From: Rhodococcus opacus B4
GTDB taxonomy: Bacteria; Actinomycetota; Actinomycetes; Mycobacteriales; Mycobacteriaceae
NCBI RefSeq assembly: GCF_000010805.1
Contig: NC_012522.1
Coordinates: forward strand, 1,674,001-1,738,000
Length of the DNA stretch: 64,000 nt
Direction: 5' to 3'
Part shown: piece after piece, positions 7,890 to 16,813 of the stretch
Numbering within the stretch: position 1 is the stretch's first letter
Layout: each line of letters opens with the position of its first letter
Program-made: the position numbers and the translations under genes
The notes under the pieces: model-generated
Databases searched by the model: none
Seen by the model: the letters and a program-made list of their open reading frames with translations, nothing else
Told to the model about the DNA's origin: nothing

Positions 7890-8647
7890 CCGACACCCCT
7901 CCCCTCCTGCAGGTATCCGGCGTCGAGAAGTCGTTCGGCGACCATCAGGTTCTGCGCGACATCAGCTTCGACGTCGGGGCGGGCACGGTGACCGTCATCA
8001 TCGGACCGTCGGGCTCCGGCAAGACGACGGTGTTGCGCACCCTCAACGCCCTCGACGTGGCGGACCGCGGGGTGATCTCCATCGGCGACGTGTCGGTGGA
8101 TTTCGGCGCCGAGGTGAGCCGGTCGGCGCAGGCCCGGTTCCGCGCGCAGAGCGGGATGGTGTTCCAGGCCCACAACCTGTTTCCGCACAAGACCGTGATC
8201 CAGAACGTCACCGAGGGCCCTGTCGTGGTGCAGAAGCGGCCCAAGGACGAGGCGCGCGCGGACGCGATGCGGTTGCTGACGCAGGTGGGCCTGGCGGAGA
8301 AGGCGGACCAATATCCGTACCAGTTGTCGGGCGGTCAGCAGCAGCGGGTCGGTATCGCCAGGGCGCTCGCGCTGAAACCGAAGCTGATGCTGTTCGACGA
8401 GCCGACGTCCGCGCTCGACCCCGAACTGGTCGGGGAGGTGTTGCGGGTGATCCGGGATCTCGCGACCGAGGGCTGGACGATGGTGATCGTGACCCACGAG
8501 ATCCGATTCGCGCAGCAGGTGGCCGACCAGGTGCTGTTCGTCGACAACGGTGTCGTGCTCGAACGCGGCACCCCGAAAGACGTGCTGACCAACCCGGCCG
8601 GGCCGCGACTACGGCAGTTCCTGCACCGGATCCTCGACCCGCTGTGA
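7886..8647 (+). CDS. Polar amino-acid ABC transporter ATP-binding protein
   Basis: A 253-residue ABC ATPase. Walker A GPSGSGKT (residues about 38-45), Q-loop near FQAHNLFPH, signature LSGGQQQRVGIARAL, Walker B LMLFDEPTSALDP and switch His in VTHEIRFA are all intact. It energises the preceding permease and lipoprotein. The gene overlaps the permease by ATGA and closes the operon. The next gene is convergent and only 4 bases away, so no terminator hairpin fits between them. Confidence 0.92.
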   Translation: MTDTPPLLQVSGVEKSFGDHQVLRDISFDVGAGTVTVIIGPSGSGKTTVLRTLNALDVADRGVISIGDVSVDFGAEVSRSAQARFRAQSGMVFQAHNLFPHKTVIQNVTEGPVVVQKRPKDEARADAMRLLTQVGLAEKADQYPYQLSGGQQQRVGIARALALKPKLMLFDEPTSALDPELVGEVLRVIRDLATEGWTMVIVTHEIRFAQQVADQVLFVDNGVVLERGTPKDVLTNPAGPRLRQFLHRILDPL

Positions 8648-8651
8648 ACCG

Positions 8652-9146
8652 TCAGCGCAGCGACTTCTCCATGAGCACGACGCTCGGCCACTCCACGTCG
8701 AAGTCCCGGCGGCCCACCGGGAAGAAGCCCTGCTCCTCGTAGTAGTCGCGGAGCCGGGAGTTGGTTTCGACGCACTCGACCCGCACGACGGACGCGTCCT
8801 CGTTGCGGGCATGCTCGTCGACCCACCGCAGCAACTGGGCGCCGAGGCCGGCGCTGGCGTGCCTGCGGTCGGTCATGACCCTGGCTACGTACGCGGCCGG
8901 AATGTCGTCCTCGGTCCACACGTCCGGATCGGATCGCAGCACCCGGAGCGCCCCCACCACGATCCCCGCGAACAGCGCGACACGCCATTCCCCGAACTCG
9001 ATCTGCTCGCGCACGTCGGCGAGCGACACCTCACCGCGGGCGGGCGGATCGATCTCCCTGGCCAGGAGCCAATCCTCTGCGTCCCAGTGCATCTGAACGA
9101 TGTCCTCAGCCTGCTCGAGTTCTGCCCGCTCCACGGTGACCGCCAT
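8652..9146 (-). CDS. GNAT-family N-acetyltransferase
   Basis: A 164-residue GNAT acetyltransferase. The acetyl-CoA binding region is VARVMTDRRHASAGLGAQLL (variant of the Q/R-x-x-G-x-G/A motif), followed by VVRVECVETNSRLRDYYEEQ, where family members place the cofactor-contacting helix. The acceptor substrate is unknown. The gene stands alone and is convergent with the ABC operon. ATG at 9146 gives the usual domain start (MAVTVERA). Confidence 0.85.
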   Translation of the reverse strand: MAVTVERAELEQAEDIVQMHWDAEDWLLAREIDPPARGEVSLADVREQIEFGEWRVALFAGIVVGALRVLRSDPDVWTEDDIPAAYVARVMTDRRHASAGLGAQLLRWVDEHARNEDASVVRVECVETNSRLRDYYEEQGFFPVGRRDFDVEWPSVVLMEKSLR

Positions 9147-9220
9147 GCACACACAGTAACCACCGCGCTGCGAAAACAAACCACCGCTGCAGCCGTGTCT
9201 ATCTGCGACGATGTGACTGG

Positions 9221-9248
9221 AGTTACAGTTACATCCTGGGACAGTTAC
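9221..9248. promoter_or_regulatory. Triple AGTTAC direct repeats upstream of the lipase gene
   Basis: AGTTAC occurs at 9221-9226, 9227-9232 and 9243-9248, just upstream of the lipase ATG (9267). Adjacent copies are 6 and 16 bases apart. A regulator-binding site is plausible; no protein can be named. Confidence 0.3.
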
Positions 9249-9266
9249 CTCAGGGCGGTGGTAGCG

Positions 9267-10514
9267 ATGAACCTGTTTCGTGCGGTGGTCCTGATGACAC
9301 TGTCCACCTGTGCGGCCGCGTATGTGTGCGCCCACCCGCCGCGGGCGGCCGCCCAGCCCCTCGGACCCGAATCCATTCTCCCGTCCCCCATCCTGGACGA
9401 CGACTTCTTCGGGTGGCCGCCGAACGTCGCGGACTTCGAGGCCGGCGAGATCATCCGCTCGCGGGAAGTGACGCTCCGGGCGATGCCGAACCCGCTGGTG
9501 CCGCACCGGGCCCACCAGATCATGGTGCGGTCCAACGATTCCAAGGACCGTCCCGTGCCGGTGACCGCAACGGTGCTGGTGCCCGCGGCGGAGTGGACTG
9601 CGCCGGGTCCGCGACCGGTGGTCGACTACAACATGCCCATCGACTCGCTGGGCGCCCGCTGCACCCCGTCCTACAAGATGGTGCACGACTGGCAGACCCT
9701 CGACCTGGACATCCCGCCGGTGCTGTCGCTGTTCCTCGCGAAGAACTACGCGGTACTCGTGCCCGATCACCAGGGCCCCCGGATGGCGTACAGCGCGGGA
9801 CGGATGGCGGGTCATGCCGTGCTCGACAGCATCCGCGGCATGAGGCAGCTTCCCGGACTCGGGCTGTCGGACAGCCCGGTTCTCGCGACGGGATACAGCG
9901 GTGGCGCGATCGCCACCGGCTGGGCGGCGCAACTGCAGCCGACGTACGCGCCGGACGTCGCACTCGCCGGCGCCGCCGCCGGCGGAACACCCGCCGACTT
10001 CGGATTGCTCCGTCGGACGATGAACGGCCAGATCGGTTCCGGTCTGTACCTGTCCGCCGTCCTCGGGCTCGCCCGCGAATACCCGGAGATGCTGATGCTG
10101 GCGAATCCGCTCGGTGTGGCACTGGCGACGTCGCCGCTGAAGGACCAGTGCATCCTGGCCCTCGCACCTGCCGGGGTCGCCTCGCTGCCCGCCGAACTGT
10201 TCGCGGCCGTCCCCGACCCGTTCGGCACTCCCACGGCCCGCGCGGTGGTCGCCGAGAACCGGATGGGCGCGCTCACCCCGGCCGCGCCGGTGCTGCTCTA
10301 TCACGGATCGTCGCGAGTGTTCCTCGGCGACGAGTGGATTCCGGAGGAAGGGGTGATCACCTTGCAGCAGGAGTGGTGCCGCGGCGGTGCCGACGTCACC
10401 TACGCCCCGCAGTTCGGCGAGCACCTCACGGCCGCCGTACTCGCGCTGCCCGAGATGGTGCACTGGATCGACGACCGGCTGGCCGGGGTGCCCGCGCCCG
10501 CGGGGTGCCGCTGA
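9267..10514 (+). CDS. Secretory lipase (LIP family, CalA-like)
   Basis: A 415-residue exported alpha/beta hydrolase of the secretory-lipase family (PF03583 type). An N-terminal signal peptide runs to about AAAQ at residue 30. The nucleophile elbow GYSGG gives Ser211, GDEWIP gives the likely acid Asp355 and GEHLTA gives His386. In relatives the acid follows HG-x-x directly; here a short insertion separates HGSS from DEWIP. It should hydrolyse acylglycerols or other esters outside the membrane. It stands alone; the convergent patatin gene ends 3 bases away. A longer N terminus would bury the signal peptide, so ATG 9267 is preferred. Confidence 0.86.
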   Translation: MNLFRAVVLMTLSTCAAAYVCAHPPRAAAQPLGPESILPSPILDDDFFGWPPNVADFEAGEIIRSREVTLRAMPNPLVPHRAHQIMVRSNDSKDRPVPVTATVLVPAAEWTAPGPRPVVDYNMPIDSLGARCTPSYKMVHDWQTLDLDIPPVLSLFLAKNYAVLVPDHQGPRMAYSAGRMAGHAVLDSIRGMRQLPGLGLSDSPVLATGYSGGAIATGWAAQLQPTYAPDVALAGAAAGGTPADFGLLRRTMNGQIGSGLYLSAVLGLAREYPEMLMLANPLGVALATSPLKDQCILALAPAGVASLPAELFAAVPDPFGTPTARAVVAENRMGALTPAAPVLLYHGSSRVFLGDEWIPEEGVITLQQEWCRGGADVTYAPQFGEHLTAAVLALPEMVHWIDDRLAGVPAPAGCR

Positions 10515-10517
10515 CCG

Positions 10518-11369
10518 CTACCCGTGCACGTGCGGCAGCAGCAGATCGGCCTGGCCCACCCCGGCGGCACGCGCCTCGTCGAGCCACTTCGCGGTCTGCT
10601 CGCGCGCCCGCGTGATCAACTCGTCGGCGTCCCCGAAATCGGCGGGACTCGTGTCCAACGGGCACAGCGGGGGTACCACCCGGATGTCCGCGACGCTCTC
10701 GTACCGCTCGATGTCGAGGGCGAGCCGCTGATTGATCGCGAGCGTCACGCCGAGCAACCCCATGCCCAGCGCACTTCCGGGGACCGTCGACAGAGTGCAG
10801 GCATATCCGGTGGGAAGCACCCACACGGTCGTCGCACCCAATTCGATCGCATGCGAGATCGGAGTGTTGTTGACGACCCCGCCGTCCATCAGCGCCCGGC
10901 CGTCGATCACCACGGGCGGGAGGATGCCGGGCAGCGACGCGCTGGCGGTGACGGCGTCGACGGCAGGCCCCGTCGACAGCCGGACGTCCTTGCCGGTCAG
11001 CACGTCGACGGCGATGACGTGCAACGGGATCGGCGCATCCTCCATCCGTTCGAACCGCAGATGCTGCGCCAGCAACTTCCTGATGGCGCGGTTGGAGACC
11101 AGATGGTTGCGGAGCCCGACGAACCCGGTGAATCCGGTGAGCAATCCGGCGGGAAACACCGCGCTGCGGGTGAGACCGCGCCACAGGTCGGCCAGTTCGC
11201 GCAGATCCGCGTCGGACGAACCCCCGGCCAGCCACGCACCGTTGAGCGCACCGACGGACGTGCCGACGATGAGGTCCGGCCGAATGCCCCTGCCGATCAG
11301 AGTCTGCAACATTCCGACCTCGATCGCCCCGAGGCTCGCCCCACCCGACAGAACGAAAGCTGTTGTCAT
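10518..11369 (-). CDS. Patatin-like phospholipase
   Basis: A 283-residue patatin-family acyl hydrolase with a Ser-Asp dyad. The oxyanion-type Gly-rich loop is SGGASLGAIEVG (residues 8-19), the nucleophile is Ser38 in GTSVG and the Asp is Asp162 in DGG. Such enzymes release fatty acids from phospholipids or neutral lipids. The gene follows fadD by 17 bases in the same direction, so freed fatty acids could be activated by the neighbouring acyl-CoA synthetase. No signal peptide is seen, so it is probably intracellular. Confidence 0.88.
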   Translation of the reverse strand: MTTAFVLSGGASLGAIEVGMLQTLIGRGIRPDLIVGTSVGALNGAWLAGGSSDADLRELADLWRGLTRSAVFPAGLLTGFTGFVGLRNHLVSNRAIRKLLAQHLRFERMEDAPIPLHVIAVDVLTGKDVRLSTGPAVDAVTASASLPGILPPVVIDGRALMDGGVVNNTPISHAIELGATTVWVLPTGYACTLSTVPGSALGMGLLGVTLAINQRLALDIERYESVADIRVVPPLCPLDTSPADFGDADELITRAREQTAKWLDEARAAGVGQADLLLPHVHG

Positions 11370-11386
11370 GCCGCCACCGTAGCCGG

Positions 11387-13186
11387 TCAGCCCCGGCGGT
11401 ACAGGCTCGCGATGTCGGCCGCGAAGCGCTCGGTCACCACGGGACGCTTGATCTTCAGGGTGGCGGTCAGTTCCCCGTCCGCCTCCGTGAGGTCGCGGTC
11501 CAGGACGACGAACCGCTTGATCGACTCCGTGTGCGAGACGGTGGTGTTCGCGTCGTCCACGGCGTCCTGCAGGTCTCCGCGCAGTTCCTCGTCGTCGCGC
11601 AGGTCCGCCACCGTGGCATCGGACGACTTGCCGTGCGCGGCCTTCCACTTGCCGAACTCCTGCGGATCCACGGTCAGCAGGGCACCGATGAACGGGCGGG
11701 CGTCGCCCACCACCACCGCCTGCGAGACGAGGGGGTGCGAGCGCAGCCGGTCCTCGAGAGGACCCGGCGACACGTTCTTGCCGCCGGCGGTGATCAGCAG
11801 ATCCTTCTTGCGGCCGGTGATGGTGAGATAGCCGCTCTCGTCCAGGTCGCCGAGGTCGCCGGTGCGAAACCAGCCGTCGTCCAGCACTTCCCGGGTGGCG
11901 TGTTCGTTGCGCCAGTAGCCACCGAACACGACGCCGCCGCGCAGTTCGATCTCGCCGTCCTCGGCGATGCGCACACTGTTGCCGCCCAGCGGCCGGCCGA
12001 CCGTCCCGATCTGCTGGGCGCCGGGGACGTTCACGCAGTGCGCGGCCGTCGATTCGGTGAGTCCGTAGCCCTCGTAGACCGGCACTCCGATGCCGCGGAA
12101 GAAATGGCCGAGCCGGGGCATGAGCGCCCCGCCACCCGAGATCGCCCACCAGCAGTCGCCACCCAGGGCGGCACGGAGTTTCGCGTAGACGAGCCTGTCG
12201 GCGAGCGCGTGCTCGAGCCGGAGCCGCAGGGGTGCACCGCCCGTGTCCTGGGCCTCGCTGTACGCCACCGCCGTGGCCTCGGCGAAGTCGAAGATCCGTT
12301 TCTGCAGGCCACCACCCGACGCCGCCTTGCGGGCCGCACCGTCGCGCACCTTCTCGAACACGCGGGGAACACCGAGGATGGTGTTGGGCCGGAACCGTGC
12401 GAATTCACCCGTGACCGTACCGAAGTCGGACCAGTGCGCCTGTGTCGCGCCGCCTTCGAACATCGCCAGCGACACCGCGCGCGCCAGCACGTGCGCCAGC
12501 GGAAGGAACGTCAGCACGCGGTTGCCCGGCCGGGCGACGTCGCCGATCGGCGCCGCGAGCAACGACCGCACCTCCGACAGGAAGTTCCGGTGGGTGAGGA
12601 TGCAGCCCTTGGGACGGCCCGTGGTGCCGGACGTGTACACGAGCGAGGCGAGATCGTTGGCGGTCAGCGCCACGACCCGTTTGAACACCTCGGAATCGTC
12701 GATCGACAACCCGTCCTTGATGAGCGTGCCCACCGCGTCCTCGTCGATGGTGAGGATCCGCTTCAGCGTGTAGGGGATGCCGTCACCCTCGAAACTCGAC
12801 GCGTGGGCCGGGGTCTCCACGAGCGCGGCCACGGCCCCCGAATCCTCGATGATCCACCGGATCTGGTCGTGCGAGGAGGAGTCGTAGATCGGGACGGACG
12901 CCGCGCCCGCCGCCCAGATCGCGTAGTCGAGCAGCGACCATTCGAATCGGGTCGACGACAGCAGTGCCACGCGGTCGCCGGGCCGTACCCCGTTGGCGAT
13001 CAGGCCCTTCGCGACCCCGGTGACGAGTGCGCCGAAGTCCTTGGCCGTCACGTCGACCCACCCGCCGGTCTCCGGTCGCGTGTACATCACCCGGTCCGGG
13101 TAGCTCTCGGCATGGGCGAACACCCGGAGTACGGCGTTCTCGTGGTCCGACACGGTGAACGTCGGGGCGCTGGTGTACTCACGCAC
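11387..13186 (-). CDS. Long-chain fatty-acid-CoA ligase (FadD15-type)
   Basis: A 599-residue AMP-forming synthetase. The P-loop-like motif YTSGTTGRPKG (about 190-200), GYGLTES and the hinge region TGRKKDLLITAGGKNV are intact, as is the late KIKR lysine region. It should activate fatty acids as acyl-AMP and then acyl-CoA. The closest recalled type is mycobacterial FadD15 (about 600 residues). The gene overlaps the upstream MarR gene by 8 bases and precedes the patatin gene, giving a three-gene lipid operon. Confidence 0.9.
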   Translation of the reverse strand: MREYTSAPTFTVSDHENAVLRVFAHAESYPDRVMYTRPETGGWVDVTAKDFGALVTGVAKGLIANGVRPGDRVALLSSTRFEWSLLDYAIWAAGAASVPIYDSSSHDQIRWIIEDSGAVAALVETPAHASSFEGDGIPYTLKRILTIDEDAVGTLIKDGLSIDDSEVFKRVVALTANDLASLVYTSGTTGRPKGCILTHRNFLSEVRSLLAAPIGDVARPGNRVLTFLPLAHVLARAVSLAMFEGGATQAHWSDFGTVTGEFARFRPNTILGVPRVFEKVRDGAARKAASGGGLQKRIFDFAEATAVAYSEAQDTGGAPLRLRLEHALADRLVYAKLRAALGGDCWWAISGGGALMPRLGHFFRGIGVPVYEGYGLTESTAAHCVNVPGAQQIGTVGRPLGGNSVRIAEDGEIELRGGVVFGGYWRNEHATREVLDDGWFRTGDLGDLDESGYLTITGRKKDLLITAGGKNVSPGPLEDRLRSHPLVSQAVVVGDARPFIGALLTVDPQEFGKWKAAHGKSSDATVADLRDDEELRGDLQDAVDDANTTVSHTESIKRFVVLDRDLTEADGELTATLKIKRPVVTERFAADIASLYRRG

Positions 13187-13658
13187 GGGCGTCGTCTCCG
13201 ATGCTGCCGTCTGTGTCGCCGCCCTGGCGGAACTTGCGGAGGTGCCGGGCGAAGGCGGCGATCTCGCCGTCCGACCACGAGGCCACTCGGTCGCGGACTT
13301 CCTCCACCCGGCGGGCGTCCGCGCCGGCCAGCACCGCGACGCCGCCGTCGGTGAGGCTCAACGGGTGACCGCTGCGGAGCGGTCCCGGCTCGGCGTGTAC
13401 CCAGCCCTCGTCGATGCAGCCCCGGAGTTGACGCGACACTGTGGATCGGTGCACGCCGAACGCGTCGGAGATCTGAGTGGCCCGGCATCCCGGATTGCGG
13501 GCGACGAACGAGAGCAGCGAATGTTGAGCGAACGTCGGGGATCCGACGGGAGGGCGGTCACCGGCGACCAGTTGACGGACGAGGCGGACGAGTTCGTCAT
13601 GGACGGCCACCACGCCCGACGCGGGCGTTTCCTCCGGCTCGACCTCGTTGTGTTGCAC
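13179..13658 (-). CDS. MarR-family transcriptional regulator of the fadD-patatin operon
   Basis: A 159-residue winged-helix regulator. CRATQISDAFGVHRSTVSRQ (about residues 56-75) is the recognition helix region, followed by a wing with SGHPLSLTDGG. I chose the GTG at 13658 because a TATAGT hexamer sits exactly 6 bases upstream, fitting a leaderless start. The stop lies inside the start of fadD, so it is the first gene of the operon and probably its acyl-CoA- or fatty-acid-responsive autoregulator (inference). Confidence 0.85.
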   Translation of the reverse strand: MQHNEVEPEETPASGVVAVHDELVRLVRQLVAGDRPPVGSPTFAQHSLLSFVARNPGCRATQISDAFGVHRSTVSRQLRGCIDEGWVHAEPGPLRSGHPLSLTDGGVAVLAGADARRVEEVRDRVASWSDGEIAAFARHLRKFRQGGDTDGSIGDDARA

Positions 13659-13670
13659 ACCGCAACTATA
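13659..13670 (-). promoter_or_regulatory. Putative leaderless promoter (-10 TATAGT) for the marR-fadD-patatin operon
   Basis: On the minus strand TATAGT (13670 to 13665) is followed by TGCGGT and GTG at 13658. This is a near-consensus -10 and puts the transcript start at the start codon. Confidence 0.55.
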
Positions 13671-13893
13671 TCCGACCACCTTGGCGTCGACCACCCGCAC
13701 CCCCGATTCCCGTTGTCCTTCGCTCGACTCACGTTCTGCCCATACTGCTACCGAAGCGCCGGAAATTCATTCGGCCGCAAACGTCACACGGTTACAATTG
13801 GAGAACGCTTTTCGCGCACCGCTACCGGCCGGACAACGGGCGGCGCCGGAAAATCCGTTGCGACCGGCGGCCCGGCCGATGCACTGTGTGCGC

Positions 13894-14397
13894 ATGCTGA
13901 TCAGACGCGAGAACGCAGGCGACGTCGACGCCGTGGCCGAGGTGCACCGGCAGGCGTTCGACGGCAACGCTCCCGTCGAGGTCGAACTCGTGACCCGGTT
14001 GCGGTCGAGCGACGACTGGATTCCGCAACTGGCTCTCGTCGCCGAAATCGACGGAACCGTCGTCGGCCACGTCTGCCTGACCCGTGCGACCGTAGACGCC
14101 ACCGATGTACTCGCACTCGGCCCGATCGGCGTCCTCCCCGGTCACCAGCGCGACGGGGTGGGTTCGGCGCTGATGCACGCCGTGCTCGGCGGCGCCGACG
14201 CCAGGGACGAACCGCTCGTCGCACTGCTCGGTCACCTCGACTACTACCCGCGCTTCGGCTTCGTCTCCGGAACGTCGGTCGGGATCGAGCCGGATCAGCC
14301 GTCGTGGTCGTCCCACTTCCAGGTCCGCCGGCTCGCATGCTGGGATCCGGCCGTCACCGGCACGTTCCGGTACGCGACGCCCTTCTACGACCTGTGA
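13894..14397 (+). CDS. GNAT-family N-acetyltransferase (YhbS-type)
   Basis: A 167-residue GNAT protein. The acetyl-CoA site GVLPGHQRDGVGSALM and the later HLDYYPRFGF segment are those of the YhbS/predicted N-acetyltransferase branch. The start is the ATG at 13894; there is no strong ribosome-binding site. It is divergent from the marR-fadD-patatin operon across a 235-bp gap that holds a TACAAT -10-like element near 13792. Substrate unknown. Confidence 0.82.
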   Translation: MLIRRENAGDVDAVAEVHRQAFDGNAPVEVELVTRLRSSDDWIPQLALVAEIDGTVVGHVCLTRATVDATDVLALGPIGVLPGHQRDGVGSALMHAVLGGADARDEPLVALLGHLDYYPRFGFVSGTSVGIEPDQPSWSSHFQVRRLACWDPAVTGTFRYATPFYDL

Positions 14398-14467
14398 CGG
14401 CGAATCCGCTGGTAGTTTGAGGTGGAACATGTCACGGGGGTGAAGCGGGAACCGAGGTAGGGAAACG

Positions 14468-14824
14468 ATGGAGAACGCGGCCGAGGACGCCAGGGCAGGG
14501 GAGGCTGTGGATGCGTCCGTCACGACGACCATCGTCCGCCGCGTCCTCCGCGGCTGCGACGAGGAGTTCGCCGACTGGATTCAGACCGGGCTCGGACTCG
14601 CCCGGCTGTTCCCCGGGTTCCTCGGCGGCGGGTGGCTCAAGGAGAGCAGCACCTCCGATGTCTGCGTGATCGTCCTGAAGTTCGAAACCCAAGCCGCACT
14701 CGACAACTGGTTGACGTCCTCGCTGCGGAACGGGTGGCTCAGGACCGGTGGCAACATCGCGGTCGAGGCGCCGGACGAGCCGGCGTCGAACGTGGAGAGC
14801 CTGTTCGAGCGTCCCCGGATCTGA
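14468..14824 (+). CDS. Small antibiotic-biosynthesis-monooxygenase-like (ABM) protein
   Basis: A 118-residue protein resembling dimeric alpha/beta ABM-fold proteins: TTTIVRRVLRGCDEEFADWI at the start, then FPGFLGGGWL and VIVLKFETQAALDNWL in the usual order. ABM-like proteins include heme-degrading enzymes and cofactor-free monooxygenases, but many are uncharacterised. GAGGTAGGGA precedes the ATG. The next gene is convergent, 7 bases away. Function beyond the fold is not evident. Confidence 0.65.
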   Translation: MENAAEDARAGEAVDASVTTTIVRRVLRGCDEEFADWIQTGLGLARLFPGFLGGGWLKESSTSDVCVIVLKFETQAALDNWLTSSLRNGWLRTGGNIAVEAPDEPASNVESLFERPRI

Positions 14825-14831
14825 CGCACCG

Positions 14832-15347
14832 TCAGGCGGACTCCCCGGGGATCGGGGCGCCCGACGGCATTCCCTCCCCCAGATAGGTCTGATAGAAGGG
14901 CCGCCAGTCCGCGGACGCATCGCGGCGGTGACCGGGAGTGTCCGCACCGTCGAGGTGCCGGTCGAGGTCGGCGAGACAGACACTCCACCCGGCGGCGTTC
15001 CTGGCAGCCGTGTTGCGGACCTCGAGAACGTTCACCAGCGTCAGTGCGCATCCCTCCGCGGTCGGCTCGACCTCGAAGTGGATCTCGTCCCCACCCCAGG
15101 TGAACGCCAGGGTGTAGGGCGCGCCGTAGACGAGGACCGTCCCCGTCTCGGGGTCGCTGTGCGGTTCCGGGAAGAATTCGATGTCGCCGCCGGCATAGGT
15201 GTCCAGGCGGACCCGGGACGGAAACCAGCGCTCGAGCTCGTCCGGCTCGGACACGGCCTCCCACAGCCGCTGGACGGCGAACGGGTACGTGCACCGGAAC
15301 CGCACGGCGGGACGACCCTTGAACTCGAAATACCTTCCGTGAATCAC
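14832..15347 (-). CDS. SRPBCC/AHSA1-like domain protein
   Basis: A 171-residue protein of the START/Bet v1-like (SRPBCC) superfamily: PFAVQRLWEAVSEPDELERW, then GGDIEFFPEP and LAFTWGGDEIHFEVEPTAEG, as in AHSA1/CalC-type ligand-binding proteins. The GTG start at 15347 has GAGGAG upstream and gives a normal family start. C-terminal residues 110-171 hold a helix and a Pro-rich tail. It probably binds a hydrophobic ligand; the ligand is unknown. Confidence 0.8.
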   Translation of the reverse strand: MIHGRYFEFKGRPAVRFRCTYPFAVQRLWEAVSEPDELERWFPSRVRLDTYAGGDIEFFPEPHSDPETGTVLVYGAPYTLAFTWGGDEIHFEVEPTAEGCALTLVNVLEVRNTAARNAAGWSVCLADLDRHLDGADTPGHRRDASADWRPFYQTYLGEGMPSGAPIPGESA

Positions 15348-15449
15348 CGGCCCACTCCTCGCTGTCGCACCTGACGACAGCTTGACACGGGAGACCGGCG
15401 TGCACACCGAAGTTGGCGGACATTTCCGAGCGCCACCCTCCTCCCGTCC

Positions 15450-15478
15450 TTGTCGGACAACTCCCCTACGGTGGCGGT
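15450..15478 (+). promoter_or_regulatory. Putative promoter and palindrome for the SWIM-MoxR-VWA operon
   Basis: TACGGT (15467-15472) followed by GGCGGT and GTG at 15479 fits a leaderless -10. Just upstream, 15450-15460 is the palindrome TTGTC-G-GACAA, 6 bases from the -10, in a position to act as an operator. No good -35 is seen. Confidence 0.45.
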
Positions 15479-16813
15479 GTGACGTCGCCTTGGTCGGAGG
15501 GACAGGTCGCATCGGTCGCCCCCGATGCCGGCTCGCTCGCTGCCGCCGCAAAGCTGTCGGCCGCGTGGTCGCAGACGGGCAGCAACGGCCACGCACTCTG
15601 GGGTCTGTGCCAGGGCAGCGGCAAGAGCCCCTACCGGTCGGTCGTCGACCTCTCCGGGCCTGCCTACAACTGCTCGTGTCCGAGCCGGAAATTTCCCTGC
15701 AAGCATGCGCTCGGCCTGCTGCTGATCTGGTCGCAGGGCAGGGTCCCGGAGCAGAGCGAGCCCCCGTCGTTCGCGAACGACTGGCTCGGCCTGCGGGCCG
15801 GGCGGGCGGCCGCAGCGCGTACTGCGCCGCCGGCCACGACGTCCGCCGGCGCGAAGTCCGCGGAACGCCGGGCCGAGCGGGTGGCGGCGGGACTCGACGA
15901 ACTCGACCTGTGGCTCACCGATCAGATCCGGGGCGGACTCGGCGCGGCCGACATCTCGGCCTCCGCGTTCGACGCCGTCGCGGCCCGGATGGTCGACGCG
16001 CAGGCGCCCGGAATCGCGTCCGCCCTGCGCCGCCTCCCGATCGTCGTGGCCACCCGGGCCGACTGGCCCGGCCGATTGCTCCGCGAATACGCCAGGCTGC
16101 ACCTTCTCGTCGTCGCCCATCGGCGCCTGAGCGAGCTGCCGGAACCGTTGCAGGCGACGGTGCGCTCGCACGTCGGCTATCCGGTGGCCACCGACAGCGT
16201 GCGCGGCGAGCCGGGAATCCGCGACCGGTGGATGGTCCTGGGCATGCAGACCACCGAGGAGAAGCGCCTCTTCACCCGCAAGGTGTGGTTGCTCGGCCGT
16301 GACCACGGTCGCCGCGCGATCCTCCTGGACTTCGCGCACGGCTCCGCCCACTTCCCGACGGTGATCCCGCCGCTCGGCTCGCTCGTCGACGCCACCCTGC
16401 ACTTCTACCCGGGCGCCGCGCCGCTGCGCGCCCAGTTCGGCGACACCCACGAGGCGCCCGAACCGTTCACCACGGTCGCACCGGGCGACATCGACACCGC
16501 ACTCGACGACTTCGCCGCTGCGGTCGGCGCCGACCCGTGGATCCGCTCGTGGCCCGCCCTGCTCACCGGTGTCACCCCGGCATTCGACGGCGGGCACTGG
16601 TTCGTCGTCGACGCGCAGGGACGCGCGCTGCCGCTGTCCGGCGAGGACCCGGTCCTGTGGCGGCTGCTCGGAATGTCCGGGGGCAGTCCCGTCACCGTGT
16701 TCGGGGAGTGGACCAGCGACTCCCTCGTTCCCGTGTCGGTGTTCGATCGCGGCGACGTGTACCCGCTCGTGGCCGGCACACCGTCGACCGCGACGGCGAG
16801 GAGCCGGCGATGA
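15479..16813 (+). CDS. SWIM zinc-finger protein of a MoxR/VWA operon (YehQ-like)
   Basis: A 444-residue protein with a SWIM-type zinc motif CxC-x6-CxH at Cys65, Cys67, Cys74 and His76. SWIM fingers bind nucleic acid or proteins. The rest (about 100-444) has no recognised domain; residues 110-145 are a low-complexity Ala/Arg linker. The GTG at 15479 was chosen for the -10 element 6 bases upstream; a start at 15413 would add 22 unsupported residues. It is the first of five overlapping genes. By memory, the E. coli counterpart is YehQ, also uncharacterised. Confidence 0.85.
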   Translation: MTSPWSEGQVASVAPDAGSLAAAAKLSAAWSQTGSNGHALWGLCQGSGKSPYRSVVDLSGPAYNCSCPSRKFPCKHALGLLLIWSQGRVPEQSEPPSFANDWLGLRAGRAAAARTAPPATTSAGAKSAERRAERVAAGLDELDLWLTDQIRGGLGAADISASAFDAVAARMVDAQAPGIASALRRLPIVVATRADWPGRLLREYARLHLLVVAHRRLSELPEPLQATVRSHVGYPVATDSVRGEPGIRDRWMVLGMQTTEEKRLFTRKVWLLGRDHGRRAILLDFAHGSAHFPTVIPPLGSLVDATLHFYPGAAPLRAQFGDTHEAPEPFTTVAPGDIDTALDDFAAAVGADPWIRSWPALLTGVTPAFDGGHWFVVDAQGRALPLSGEDPVLWRLLGMSGGSPVTVFGEWTSDSLVPVSVFDRGDVYPLVAGTPSTATARSRR

